The notes under the pieces were generated by a model, which was given only the letters and a program-made list of their open reading frames with translations, was not told the origin of the DNA and ran no database searches. The translations under genes and the position numbers were made by a program. Positions 16,155-22,792 of a stretch of DNA of 61,373 bases are shown piece by piece (within the stretch, counting starts at the first letter, position 1; the number at the start of each line of letters is the position of its first letter). Where the stretch lies: the NCBI GenBank assembly GCA_937967375.1, contig CALCJF010000028.1, positions 1 to 61,373 on the forward strand. The letters are read 5' to 3'. The DNA comes from an uncultured Leucobacter sp. Its GTDB lineage: Bacteria; Actinomycetota; Actinomycetes; Actinomycetales; Microbacteriaceae.

Positions 16155-16721
16155 CTACTCCCAGGTGCTCACCGCATCGGCGCGCGTAGAGGGCAGCTTC
16201 GTCATCTGACCCCACTCGAGCACCTCGGCGGGCACAAATAGCTCGTCTGGGTTGGCCCCGGTCTTCTCGATGAGTTCTGGCACGGGGACTACTCCGCCAG
16301 TGCGGCGCAGGATCCTCGCCCGAACATAGGCTCTCGCGTATACCTCGGGCCGATGTTTCGAATCGGGCCGCACGAATCGCTGCTCCATGTACACGGCCTG
16401 ATCGTCGTAGCCGAGAATCTTCGACTCGATCCAAAAGCGCTTCCACGGATTGAGCGACTTGCGGTACGAGATGGTCTGACCGACGACAACCGGATACCAG
16501 CCCTCGTCTTTAAACAGCTGCCAGACCCCGTTGCGCTGCATCAGGTCGAAGCGACCGATGTCCATGACCGACAGATATTTGCCGTTGTTCATGTGATTCA
16601 GAATGTCGAGATCGGTGGGCCATACCCGAAAACGTGAGCGAGAAATATCGGTGAATGAGAGCTTGCTGCCGCGAGGGCCGACGAACCACAGGTGCCAGAG
16701 CGTTCTGAAGATCATATGCAT
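16155..16721 (-). CDS. Thioesterase-like hot-dog protein
   Basis: The 188-residue protein resembles the 4-hydroxybenzoyl-CoA thioesterase / THEM6-like hot-dog family: the diagnostic WPTDLDILNHMNNGKYLSVMD (about residues 35-55) contains the conserved Asp and His-Met-Asn-Asn-Gly, followed by VVVGQTISYRKSLNPWKRF. Such proteins hydrolyse acyl-CoA or act as acyl-binding proteins; the substrate is unknown. Two ATGs are possible (16721 and two codons later). The first is six nucleotides after a TAGGGT -10, so a leaderless start is proposed. The gene stands alone, convergent with rsmB and divergent from efp. Confidence 0.82.
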   Translation of the reverse strand: MHMIFRTLWHLWFVGPRGSKLSFTDISRSRFRVWPTDLDILNHMNNGKYLSVMDIGRFDLMQRNGVWQLFKDEGWYPVVVGQTISYRKSLNPWKRFWIESKILGYDDQAVYMEQRFVRPDSKHRPEVYARAYVRARILRRTGGVVPVPELIEKTGANPDELFVPAEVLEWGQMTKLPSTRADAVSTWE

Positions 16722-16727
16722 GCTTCG

Positions 16728-16733
16728 ACCCTA
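16728..16733 (-). promoter_or_regulatory. -10 element for the leaderless thioesterase gene
   Basis: TAGGGT on the minus strand ends six nucleotides before ATG 16721. Confidence 0.45.
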
Positions 16734-16846
16734 GGGTACTCGCCAAATACGAGACACTTTCTTTGTCGATCATCTGCAAAAACTTGTGCCGCTCGAGTGA
16801 CCGACGAGAAGCGCAGATCATTCAGTAAGCGCAAGTGCTCGCGGTG

Positions 16847-16852
16847 TAAGAT
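16847..16852 (+). promoter_or_regulatory. Probable -10 for the efp-nusB operon
   Basis: TAAGAT lies 57 nt upstream of the efp ATG, giving a roughly 50-nt leader with a CCGGAG ribosome-binding site. Confidence 0.5.
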
Positions 16853-16909
16853 AGATCGGCGCGCTTTGGCGCTTGATCCTTTTCCCTACCCGAACCGGAG
16901 TAACACCGC

Positions 16910-17473
16910 ATGGCAACCTCGAACGACATCAAGAACGGCACCGTAATCAAGGAGGCCGGTCAGCTCTGGAGCGTGGTTGAGTTTCAGCACGTGAAACCGG
17001 GCAAGGGCGGTGCGTTCGTGCGCACCAAGCAGAAGAACGTCGTCTCGGGCAAGATCATCGACAAGACCTACAACGCCGGTGCGAAGATCGAGACCGCGAG
17101 CGTTGACCGCCGCGACTTCCAGTACCTGTACCAGGACGGTGCCGACTTCGTCTTCATGGACAAGAGCGACTACGACCAGCTGACCGTTTCGGCTACCGTC
17201 GTCGGCGACGCATCGAAGTTCATGCTCGAGAACCTCGACGTGCAGATCGCACTGCACGAGGGCGAGCCACTGTACATCGAGCTTCCTGCATCGGTGGTGC
17301 TCGAGGTGACCTACACCGAGCCCGGACTGCAGGGTGATCGCTCGACCGGCGGCACCAAGCCCGCAACGGTCGAGACCGGTGCCGAGATTCAGGTTCCCCT
17401 GTTCCTCGAGACCGGCACTCGAGTCAAGGTCGACACTCGCACGGGTGACTACCTCGGCCGCGTGAACGACTGA
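16910..17473 (+). CDS. efp: Elongation factor P
   Basis: EF-P rescues ribosomes stalled at polyproline stretches. The 187-residue protein is standard length, with the N-terminal KOW-like domain I, central OB domain and C-terminal OB domain (LPASVVLEVTYTEPGLQGDRS, GAEIQVPLFLETGTRVKVDTRTGDYL). The tip loop reads HVKPGKGGAFVRT, so K32 lies in PGKGG. A described actinobacterial EF-P subfamily has PGKGP with an unmodified lysine, and Bacillus has PGKGA with a modified one; this variant is neither. CCGGAG precedes the ATG. nusB follows 7 bp after the stop. Confidence 0.97.
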   Translation: MATSNDIKNGTVIKEAGQLWSVVEFQHVKPGKGGAFVRTKQKNVVSGKIIDKTYNAGAKIETASVDRRDFQYLYQDGADFVFMDKSDYDQLTVSATVVGDASKFMLENLDVQIALHEGEPLYIELPASVVLEVTYTEPGLQGDRSTGGTKPATVETGAEIQVPLFLETGTRVKVDTRTGDYLGRVND

Positions 17474-17480
17474 TTTTCAG

Positions 17481-17903
17481 TTGTCTGCACGTACCAAAGC
17501 GCGCAAACGCGCGCTAGACATGCTGTTTCAGGCCGATGTGCGCGGCGAGTCGCTCGCGCACATCGTCGCAGCAGAAGCGAAACGCGCGGCCGGCGAGCCC
17601 GACCGCGCCGCTTCGTGGCTGTACGCCCGCGAGATTGTCGACGGTGTCGCCGATCATCGCGAAGAAATCGACGAGCTGATCTCGAGCTACGCGCAGGGGT
17701 GGACGATCGATCGCATGCCGAATGTCGATCGCGCAGTGCTGCGTCTCGCATCTTGGGAGCTGCTGCACAACGCAGAGGTTCCGGCTGCGGTCGCCATCGA
17801 CGAGGCCGTTGAACTCGCCAAGCAATACTCGACCGACGACAGCGCTCGCTTCGTGAACGGTGTGCTCGGCAAGATCGCATTGCACGCCCAGCAGAGTGAC
17901 TGA
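17481..17903 (+). CDS. nusB: Transcription antitermination factor NusB
   Basis: NusB binds boxA RNA with S10 and promotes rRNA antitermination. The 140-residue protein shows the family start SARTKARKRALDMLFQADVRG, the mid helix motif WTIDRMPNVDRAVLRLASWEL and the closing DEAVELAKQYSTDDSARFVNGVLGKIA. The start is a TTG 7 bp after the efp stop without a strong ribosome-binding site, so translation may be coupled to efp. It overlaps the next gene by 8 bp. The efp-nusB pair is a common actinobacterial arrangement. Confidence 0.96.
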   Translation: MSARTKARKRALDMLFQADVRGESLAHIVAAEAKRAAGEPDRAASWLYAREIVDGVADHREEIDELISSYAQGWTIDRMPNVDRAVLRLASWELLHNAEVPAAVAIDEAVELAKQYSTDDSARFVNGVLGKIALHAQQSD

Positions 17904-18294
17904 GACCGTCGCCGAGAAACGATCGCGGCCGGTGTTCGTTGCGCTCGCCGCACTGCTTGATGCCGCCTGCGTCATCGGCTTCGCCGGCGCGGGGCGTTCT
18001 CAGCACGAAGAAGCGGCGACGATTGCGGGCCTTTGGCAGACGGCTTGGCCGTTCTTGCTCGCCCTCGCGTTTGCGTGGGCGGTTGCGACTGCTTGGCGCT
18101 GGCCGTTTGCGGTAGTGCGCACCGGTCTACCCATCTGGTGGGGCACCCTCGTGCTCGGCATGGTGCTGCGAGTCGCGTTCACAGACGGTGGTGCGCCGCT
18201 GCCCTTCGTGCTGGTTGCGACGGGCACGCTCGGTCTCGCGCTCGTGGGTTGGCGCCTCGTCGCGCTGCTCGCGCGCAGAATACGCAAGCGGTGA
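17896..18294 (+). CDS. DUF3054 membrane protein
   Basis: The 132-residue protein has four hydrophobic helices and the family pattern ALLDAACVIGFAGAGRSQHEE, then ATAWRWP, LPIWWGTLVLGMVLR and TDGGAPLPFVLVA. DUF3054 proteins are small actinobacterial membrane proteins of unknown role. The preferred start is GTG 17896, which overlaps the nusB stop by 8 bp; the frame is open further upstream only inside nusB. It is the last gene of efp-nusB-DUF3054 and is followed by a strong bidirectional terminator. Confidence 0.85.
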   Translation: MTETVAEKRSRPVFVALAALLDAACVIGFAGAGRSQHEEAATIAGLWQTAWPFLLALAFAWAVATAWRWPFAVVRTGLPIWWGTLVLGMVLRVAFTDGGAPLPFVLVATGTLGLALVGWRLVALLARRIRKR

Positions 18295-18297
18295 TCG

Positions 18298-18332
18298 GTT
18301 GGCGGCCCTCACAGTGATTGAGGGCCGCCAAC
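18298..18332. terminator. Bidirectional terminator between DUF3054 and proX
   Basis: Perfect 14-bp stem: 18298-18311 pairs with 18319-18332 around a 7-nt loop (CAGTGAT). Located between two convergent stops. The T-tracts are poor on both sides. Confidence 0.75.
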
Positions 18333-18339
18333 CTGGCCG

Positions 18340-19239
18340 CTACTTCTCGCCAATTAGCGTGGGAAACGCGTCGGGGTTCTCTGCGATCCAGGTAGTGACT
18401 GCCCCAGCGGGATCGCCCTCATAGTCTCCGCCGGTGACGAGCCCCTCGAGTGAGCCGTATGCCGCATCGTCGAGCTTGATGCCGGCAATGAGATCTGCGA
18501 TATCAGGATACTGTTCTGCAAAGCCCTTCTTTCCGAGAAAGTGCAGAGCCTCGGATTCGCCCATCGCGCCGAGCGGATCTTTCAGATCCTTCACGTCGTA
18601 TTCGTTGTATGCCCAGAAGGGGCGCCACAGCGTGACGACGATATCCTCTTTCTTGTCGATCGCGCTGCCCAGCTCAGTGAGCATGGTCGCGGTCGAGGAA
18701 GTGATGAGTTCGAACTTGTCGTCGAGGCCGTACGCAGGCATCATCGAGTCCTGAGTGACTCCGGTGAGACCGGCGCCCGGTTCGATACCGATGATCTCGC
18801 CGCCGAACTTGTCGGCGTTCGAAGCAAGCTCATCGAGCGAATCGATCTCGGTGTAGCTGGGAACGGCGATCGTCAAGCTGGCATTGTCGTAGTAGGCGCC
18901 GAGATCCTCGATCTCTGAACCGAACTCGGCCATATATTCAGCGTGAGTGACTTCGGACCATGCCGAAGGATAGATGTCGATGTCGCCTTTCGAGAGACCG
19001 GCGTACAGCACACCCGCTTCGGTGAGTTCCTCCATCTCGACGTCATAGCCGAGTTTTTCGAGCTGGTTTGCGAGCAGATACGCGGTGCTCAAACCGTCGG
19101 TCCACGACGGAATGAATCCGAGCGTGATCGTGTCACCCGCTGTACCACCTTCAGACTCGCCACCGCCGGCGCAGCCTGCCAGCACGAGGCTCGCTGCCGC
19201 TCCGATCGCGAGCAGCCCGGTGATTCCTAGCTTCTTCAT
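18340..19239 (-). CDS. proX: Glycine betaine/choline ABC transporter, substrate-binding lipoprotein
   Basis: This protein captures a quaternary-ammonium osmoprotectant outside the membrane and delivers it to the ProW-like permease. The 299-residue sequence has a lipoprotein signal with lipobox LVLAGC (Cys23) and an OpuAC-type domain: TLGFIPSWTDGLSTAYLLAN, KGDIDIYPSAWSEVTH, GIEPGAGLT and VVTLWRPFWAYN, whose tryptophans likely form the aromatic cage. Its gene is third in proV-proW-proX, with 67 bp from proW, and AAAGGAAACC precedes the ATG. The exact substrate (glycine betaine, proline betaine or choline) is inference. Confidence 0.92.
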   Translation of the reverse strand: MKKLGITGLLAIGAAASLVLAGCAGGGESEGGTAGDTITLGFIPSWTDGLSTAYLLANQLEKLGYDVEMEELTEAGVLYAGLSKGDIDIYPSAWSEVTHAEYMAEFGSEIEDLGAYYDNASLTIAVPSYTEIDSLDELASNADKFGGEIIGIEPGAGLTGVTQDSMMPAYGLDDKFELITSSTATMLTELGSAIDKKEDIVVTLWRPFWAYNEYDVKDLKDPLGAMGESEALHFLGKKGFAEQYPDIADLIAGIKLDDAAYGSLEGLVTGGDYEGDPAGAVTTWIAENPDAFPTLIGEK

Positions 19240-19306
19240 GTGATGGTTTCCTTTCGTTCAACGCGATTGCGCTGTGATTGGGTGGGTCTGATGGCATCGG
19301 CTGCGG

Positions 19307-20197
19307 CTAGACGCGCGCGAGCTTTTGCTTGCGGCGGCGCATGCCCAGCAGTGACTGCGGGTAGTCGGCCGGATTGCCGAGGGCGGCGGTCACGCGATCG
19401 AGGAAGATTGCGATGACGACGATGCTCAGGCCCGCTTCGACGCCAAGCCCCACGCGGGCGGTAGACACCGCAGTCACGACGTCCTTGCCAAGTCCGTTGG
19501 CGCCGACGATGCCCGCAAGCACGACCATCGAGAGCGAGAGCATGATGACCTGGTTGACGCCAGCCATAATGGTCGGCATGGCAAGGGGCAGCTGGATCCC
19601 TCGCAAGATCTGACCCGGAGTCGCCCCGAAGGCGTACCCCGCCTCGACCGTCTCTGCGTCGACGCCGCGAATCCCGAGCTCGGTGAAACGCACTCCGGGC
19701 GGCATCGAGAATATGATCGTCGCGAACACTCCGGGCGCGAAGCCGATGCTGAAGAAGAGCACGGCGGGAATCAGCCATACGAACGCTGGCATGGTCTGCA
19801 TGAAGTCGAGCACCGGCTTGATGAATGCGCTAAAGCGATCGTTTCTTGCGGCGAGTATGCCGAGCGGGATCGCATTGATGATCGAGACGACGGTCGAGAC
19901 GATCACCATGCTGAGCGTCTGCATTGCGTTCTCCCAGAAGCCCATCAGCACAATCAGCAGGAATCCGAGCACAGTGCCGACTGCCAGCTTCCAAGAACGC
20001 ACGAGCCAGCCGATTAAGGCAAACACAACGATCAACGCGGGGTATGGCACTGCGACGAGCACGCTGACGAGTGCATCGACTGAGCCCTTGAACACAATCG
20101 TGAAGAAGTCGAGCAGCCACTCGAAGTTCGACTGAAACCAATCGAGCGCGACCTTCACCCAATCGCCCAGCGGTAGGCGTGGCAGTTCGGGGTTCAT
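19307..20197 (-). CDS. proW: Glycine betaine ABC transporter permease
   Basis: The membrane subunit of the osmoprotectant importer, 296 residues with about six to seven transmembrane helices. The ABC permease (BPD_transp_1) coupling region reads EAGYAFGATPGQILRGIQLPLAMPTIMAGVNQ, here quoted in two parts: EAGYAFGATPGQILRGIQLP and LAMPTIMAGVNQ. Family landmarks include MQTMPAFVWLIPAVLFFSIG and TARVGLGVEAGLSIVVIAI. The start overlaps the proV stop by 4 nt. With proV and proX it makes a complete ABC importer of the ProU/OpuA class. Confidence 0.94.
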   Translation of the reverse strand: MNPELPRLPLGDWVKVALDWFQSNFEWLLDFFTIVFKGSVDALVSVLVAVPYPALIVVFALIGWLVRSWKLAVGTVLGFLLIVLMGFWENAMQTLSMVIVSTVVSIINAIPLGILAARNDRFSAFIKPVLDFMQTMPAFVWLIPAVLFFSIGFAPGVFATIIFSMPPGVRFTELGIRGVDAETVEAGYAFGATPGQILRGIQLPLAMPTIMAGVNQVIMLSLSMVVLAGIVGANGLGKDVVTAVSTARVGLGVEAGLSIVVIAIFLDRVTAALGNPADYPQSLLGMRRRKQKLARV

Positions 20198-21549
20198 CGC
20201 TGGTTCTCTTTCTCTTCGCCAGCTTGGGCTTCGGGCGAGACTCCGTTGAGCGCCTCGGTGATCACTGCTGCTGAGACGTCGGGTGTCGGTTCGATAATTG
20301 GAATCTCCGTGGTCGTGGTTGGTAGGTCTGCCAGAGCGGCGAGCAGCGTGACGCGCGGCACGACTCCGATCAGGCGATCCTGTTCATCTGTGACTGCGAC
20401 CGGAAGATGGCTCTCGACGGCGAGCTCGAAGAGATCTGCGATGAGCTGATCCTTTTGCACCACGCCGGGCGCTGGGCGCAGTCGTTCGGTCAGGTCGGTG
20501 CTGCCTTCGCGCACTTGACGCAGCACGTCTTTGTCGCGCACCACTCCGAGCAGTTTGCGATTCGACGTAGTGACGAAGCAGGCCGAGGTCTGCTGGTCGC
20601 GCATCAGACGAAGTGCAGTGCGGGGGCCAGCCGAGGCGAACACAACGGCGTGTGGTGGCTCCATGACGTCGGCTGCGGTGAGCACCCTGGCGCGGTCTAC
20701 GTCTTGCACGAACTGCGAGACGTAGTCGTTAGCTGGATCGGTGAGAATCTCGTTGGGCGTACCGATCTGCACGATGCGACCGTCGCGCATCACGGCGATG
20801 CGATCACCGAGAAACATGGCCTCGTTGAGGTCGTGGGTGATGAAGACGATGGTCTTGCCAAGCTCTTGTTGCAACTCGACGAGTTGTTCTTGCATCTCGC
20901 GTCTGATCAGGGGGTCGAGCGCAGAGAACGCTTCGTCCATGAGCAGCACGTCAGTATCGGCAGCGAGCGCTCGCGCGATGCCGACGCGCTGCTGCATTCC
21001 GCCGGAGAGTTCGCCGGGCAGGCTCTGCTCCCAACCGGCCAAGCCAACCCGCTCAAGCCAGTTGCGGGCGCGTTCGAGGCGAACTTCGCCCCGAACGCCT
21101 TGCAGTTCAAGGCCATAGGCGACGTTCTCGAGCACCGTGCGATGGGGGAGCAGTGCGAAGTGCTGAAACACCATCGACATATTGCGGCGCCGAAGCTCAC
21201 GAAGGTCTTTTGCGTCGCGACCGACGACCTCTTCGCCGAGCACGGTGATTGATCCGTCGGTGGTCGAGTTGAGGCCGTTGAGCATTCGAATGAGGGTCGA
21301 CTTGCCTGAGCCCGAAAGCCCCATCACTACGAAGATCTCGCCCTGCCGAACCTCGAACGAGGCGTCGATCACCGCGGCAGTGCCAAGCGATCGCACGTCA
21401 TCTCGGCTTGCGCCAGCGCGGAGCTTCGCTACTGCATCCTTGGGTCTTTTGCCAAAAACTTTGTAAGCACCGCGAACCTCGACGGCTGATCTAGCGCCCT
21501 TGTCAGGCGCGCTGGGCCGCACTTCTGCCTGGGCTGTGGGTAAGCTCAC
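20194..21549 (-). CDS. proV: Glycine betaine ABC transporter ATP-binding protein with CBS domains
   Basis: The ATPase of the osmoprotectant importer, 451 residues. Walker A is GLSGSGKSTLIRMLNGL, the signature LSGGMQQRVGIARAL, Walker B VLLMDEAFSALDP, and the H-loop FITHDLNEAM. The C-terminal third holds a tandem CBS module (VMEPPHAVVFASAGPRTALRL, RKLLGVVRDKDVLRQV), which in OpuA senses ionic strength and gates transport. The GTG at 21549 is chosen because AAAGGAG precedes it by six nucleotides; the upstream open frame to 21711 has no coding signature. First gene of proVWX. Confidence 0.94.
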   Translation of the reverse strand: MSLPTAQAEVRPSAPDKGARSAVEVRGAYKVFGKRPKDAVAKLRAGASRDDVRSLGTAAVIDASFEVRQGEIFVVMGLSGSGKSTLIRMLNGLNSTTDGSITVLGEEVVGRDAKDLRELRRRNMSMVFQHFALLPHRTVLENVAYGLELQGVRGEVRLERARNWLERVGLAGWEQSLPGELSGGMQQRVGIARALAADTDVLLMDEAFSALDPLIRREMQEQLVELQQELGKTIVFITHDLNEAMFLGDRIAVMRDGRIVQIGTPNEILTDPANDYVSQFVQDVDRARVLTAADVMEPPHAVVFASAGPRTALRLMRDQQTSACFVTTSNRKLLGVVRDKDVLRQVREGSTDLTERLRPAPGVVQKDQLIADLFELAVESHLPVAVTDEQDRLIGVVPRVTLLAALADLPTTTTEIPIIEPTPDVSAAVITEALNGVSPEAQAGEEKENQR

Positions 21550-21563
21550 GCTTTGCTCCTTTG

Positions 21564-22027
21564 TAATTCTCCCGGCAAAATAGCGCGCTAAAGCAGCGAG
21601 CCATGGTGCGACGCCAAAATGGCACCGCTGAGCGGGTGGCCTCTCAAAAGGCCCGATTATGTATTGCGGGGGCGGTTCACTCGCAATCCGCTGACCTGCG
21701 ACGTGCGCCATCTTTCGGCTCGAACATCTTCTGCAGAATCAGCACATGAATGTGAGAACCGCACTCATCGCTATCTTCGACGCTAGCAAGGTTGTATTGC
21801 ACATATCAAGGCGAGCACCACCGATCTTATGCTCAAATGAGTCACTAAATCGCTTCTGATCAGGGATTATTGCATTGTCGTATCGTTACCCAGTCGTTAC
21901 CGAACGTAGAAAATACTCGTAAAATTCGAGGGGGTCGGGTGGTGAAAGCAATTGATTCGGGGGTCAATATTCTGCGCGAGCAAGGGGAGGCTGGCGCTGA
22001 CTGCTTGTATGCCCAGCTCTCCTCGGT
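21564..22027. other. Gene-poor, AT-richer intergenic region with TCGTTACC direct repeats
   Basis: About 460 bp between divergent proV and the DUF2975 gene with no convincing frame. It is visibly less GC-rich than its neighbours. It holds a direct repeat TCGTTACC at 21883-21890 and 21894-21901 (11-bp phase, one helical turn), suggesting a regulator site, and GGGGGTCGGGTGG around 21930. No RNA family recognised. The proV promoter must be here or just downstream; I cannot place it. Confidence 0.5.
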
Positions 22028-22062
22028 TATCGTTTAACGATAGGAATAGATTGCTAAACGAT
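22028..22062 (+). promoter_or_regulatory. Palindromic operator(s) before the DUF2975-YozG operon
   Basis: A perfect palindrome TATCGTTTAACGATA (22028-22042) is followed by TAAACGAT (22055-22062), the reverse complement of ATCGTTTA within the first. Two or three half-sites over a probable promoter fit an autoregulatory site for the downstream HTH protein. Confidence 0.55.
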
Positions 22063-22073
22063 TGGACTGTTTT

Positions 22074-22556
22074 GTGAGTAAAGGGCTCATTGCCGCGCTG
22101 AAGACGCTGATCGTGCTGTTGCTCTTGTCGCTTCTGGCCTTCCAGATTGTCATCGTGCTCGGCCTCGGTGAGGGCCTTCACGAGGAGTTCGGTGACGACG
22201 TGGGCATCATGTTTGTGCTCTGGGGGTGCGTGCTCGCGTTCGTGCTTTGCGCGCAGGCGGGCCTGGTTTTCGTGTGGCGGCTCGCGACGTTCGCGACTGA
22301 GGGCCGCATCTTCAACGAGCGTGCGTTCACTGCGGTCGATGGTGTGCTCGTCTGTGTGTTCCTCGGAATGGTCTGCACGGTCGTGGCGACGGTCTTCGTG
22401 GTTGCGACGCTGGGTATCGGCGTGCCGGCGCCGATTGCAGCGGTCGGGGTGTTTTTCGCGCTCACCTGCCTGGCGCTGGCGCTCGTGATTCTGACTATGC
22501 GAGCGTTGCTACGCCAGGCGACGGCGTTTCAGAGCGAGCTTGCAGAGGTGGTCTGA
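22074..22556 (+). CDS. DUF2975 membrane protein
   Basis: A 160-residue protein with four hydrophobic helices (about residues 5-28, 45-72, 90-112 and 122-145) matching the DUF2975 pattern, including RLATFATEGRIFNERAF, a cytosolic loop typical of the family. Function is unknown. In many Gram-positive genomes this family is encoded next to a small YozG-type Cro/CI HTH protein, as here (1-bp overlap ATGATG-type junction at 22556). The start is chosen as GTG 22074; TTG 22062 is possible. Membrane protein and regulator probably form a signal-sensing pair. Confidence 0.8.
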   Translation: MSKGLIAALKTLIVLLLLSLLAFQIVIVLGLGEGLHEEFGDDVGIMFVLWGCVLAFVLCAQAGLVFVWRLATFATEGRIFNERAFTAVDGVLVCVFLGMVCTVVATVFVVATLGIGVPAPIAAVGVFFALTCLALALVILTMRALLRQATAFQSELAEVV

Positions 22557-22771
22557 TGCCGATTCTGGTCAATCTTGACGTGCAGCTCGCAAAGCAGAAG
22601 ATGGGTGTGAACGAGCTTGCAAATGCGATCGGTATTACGCCAGTGAACGTTTCAGTGCTGAAGAATGGGCGAGCAAAGGCCGTGCGCTTCACCACGCTCG
22701 ATGCGATCTGCCGGGTGCTCGAGTGTCAGCCAGGCGATCTTCTCGAGTGGGTGCCCGATGAGGCCGAATGA
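22556..22771 (+). CDS. YozG-like Cro/CI-family HTH regulator (71 aa)
   Basis: Nearly the whole protein is a helix-turn-helix: VQLAKQKMGVNELANAIGIT (helices 1-2), PVNVSVLKNGRAKAVRFTTL (recognition helix with VSVLKNG), DAICRVLECQPGDLLEW. This DAIC.VL.CQPGDLLE ending is diagnostic of the YozG subfamily. It overlaps the DUF2975 stop by one base and is translationally coupled. It probably binds the palindromes upstream of its own operon; the direct targets and signal are unknown. Confidence 0.88.
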   Translation: MPILVNLDVQLAKQKMGVNELANAIGITPVNVSVLKNGRAKAVRFTTLDAICRVLECQPGDLLEWVPDEAE

Positions 22772-22792
22772 GCGCTTCGGGCACCCCGTAGG

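Noticed and set aside
22074..22771. DUF2975-YozG pair as a toxin-antitoxin system
   Set aside because: YozG-type HTH with a four-helix DUF2975 protein is a known regulator pair; there is no toxin fold or antitoxin degradation tail.
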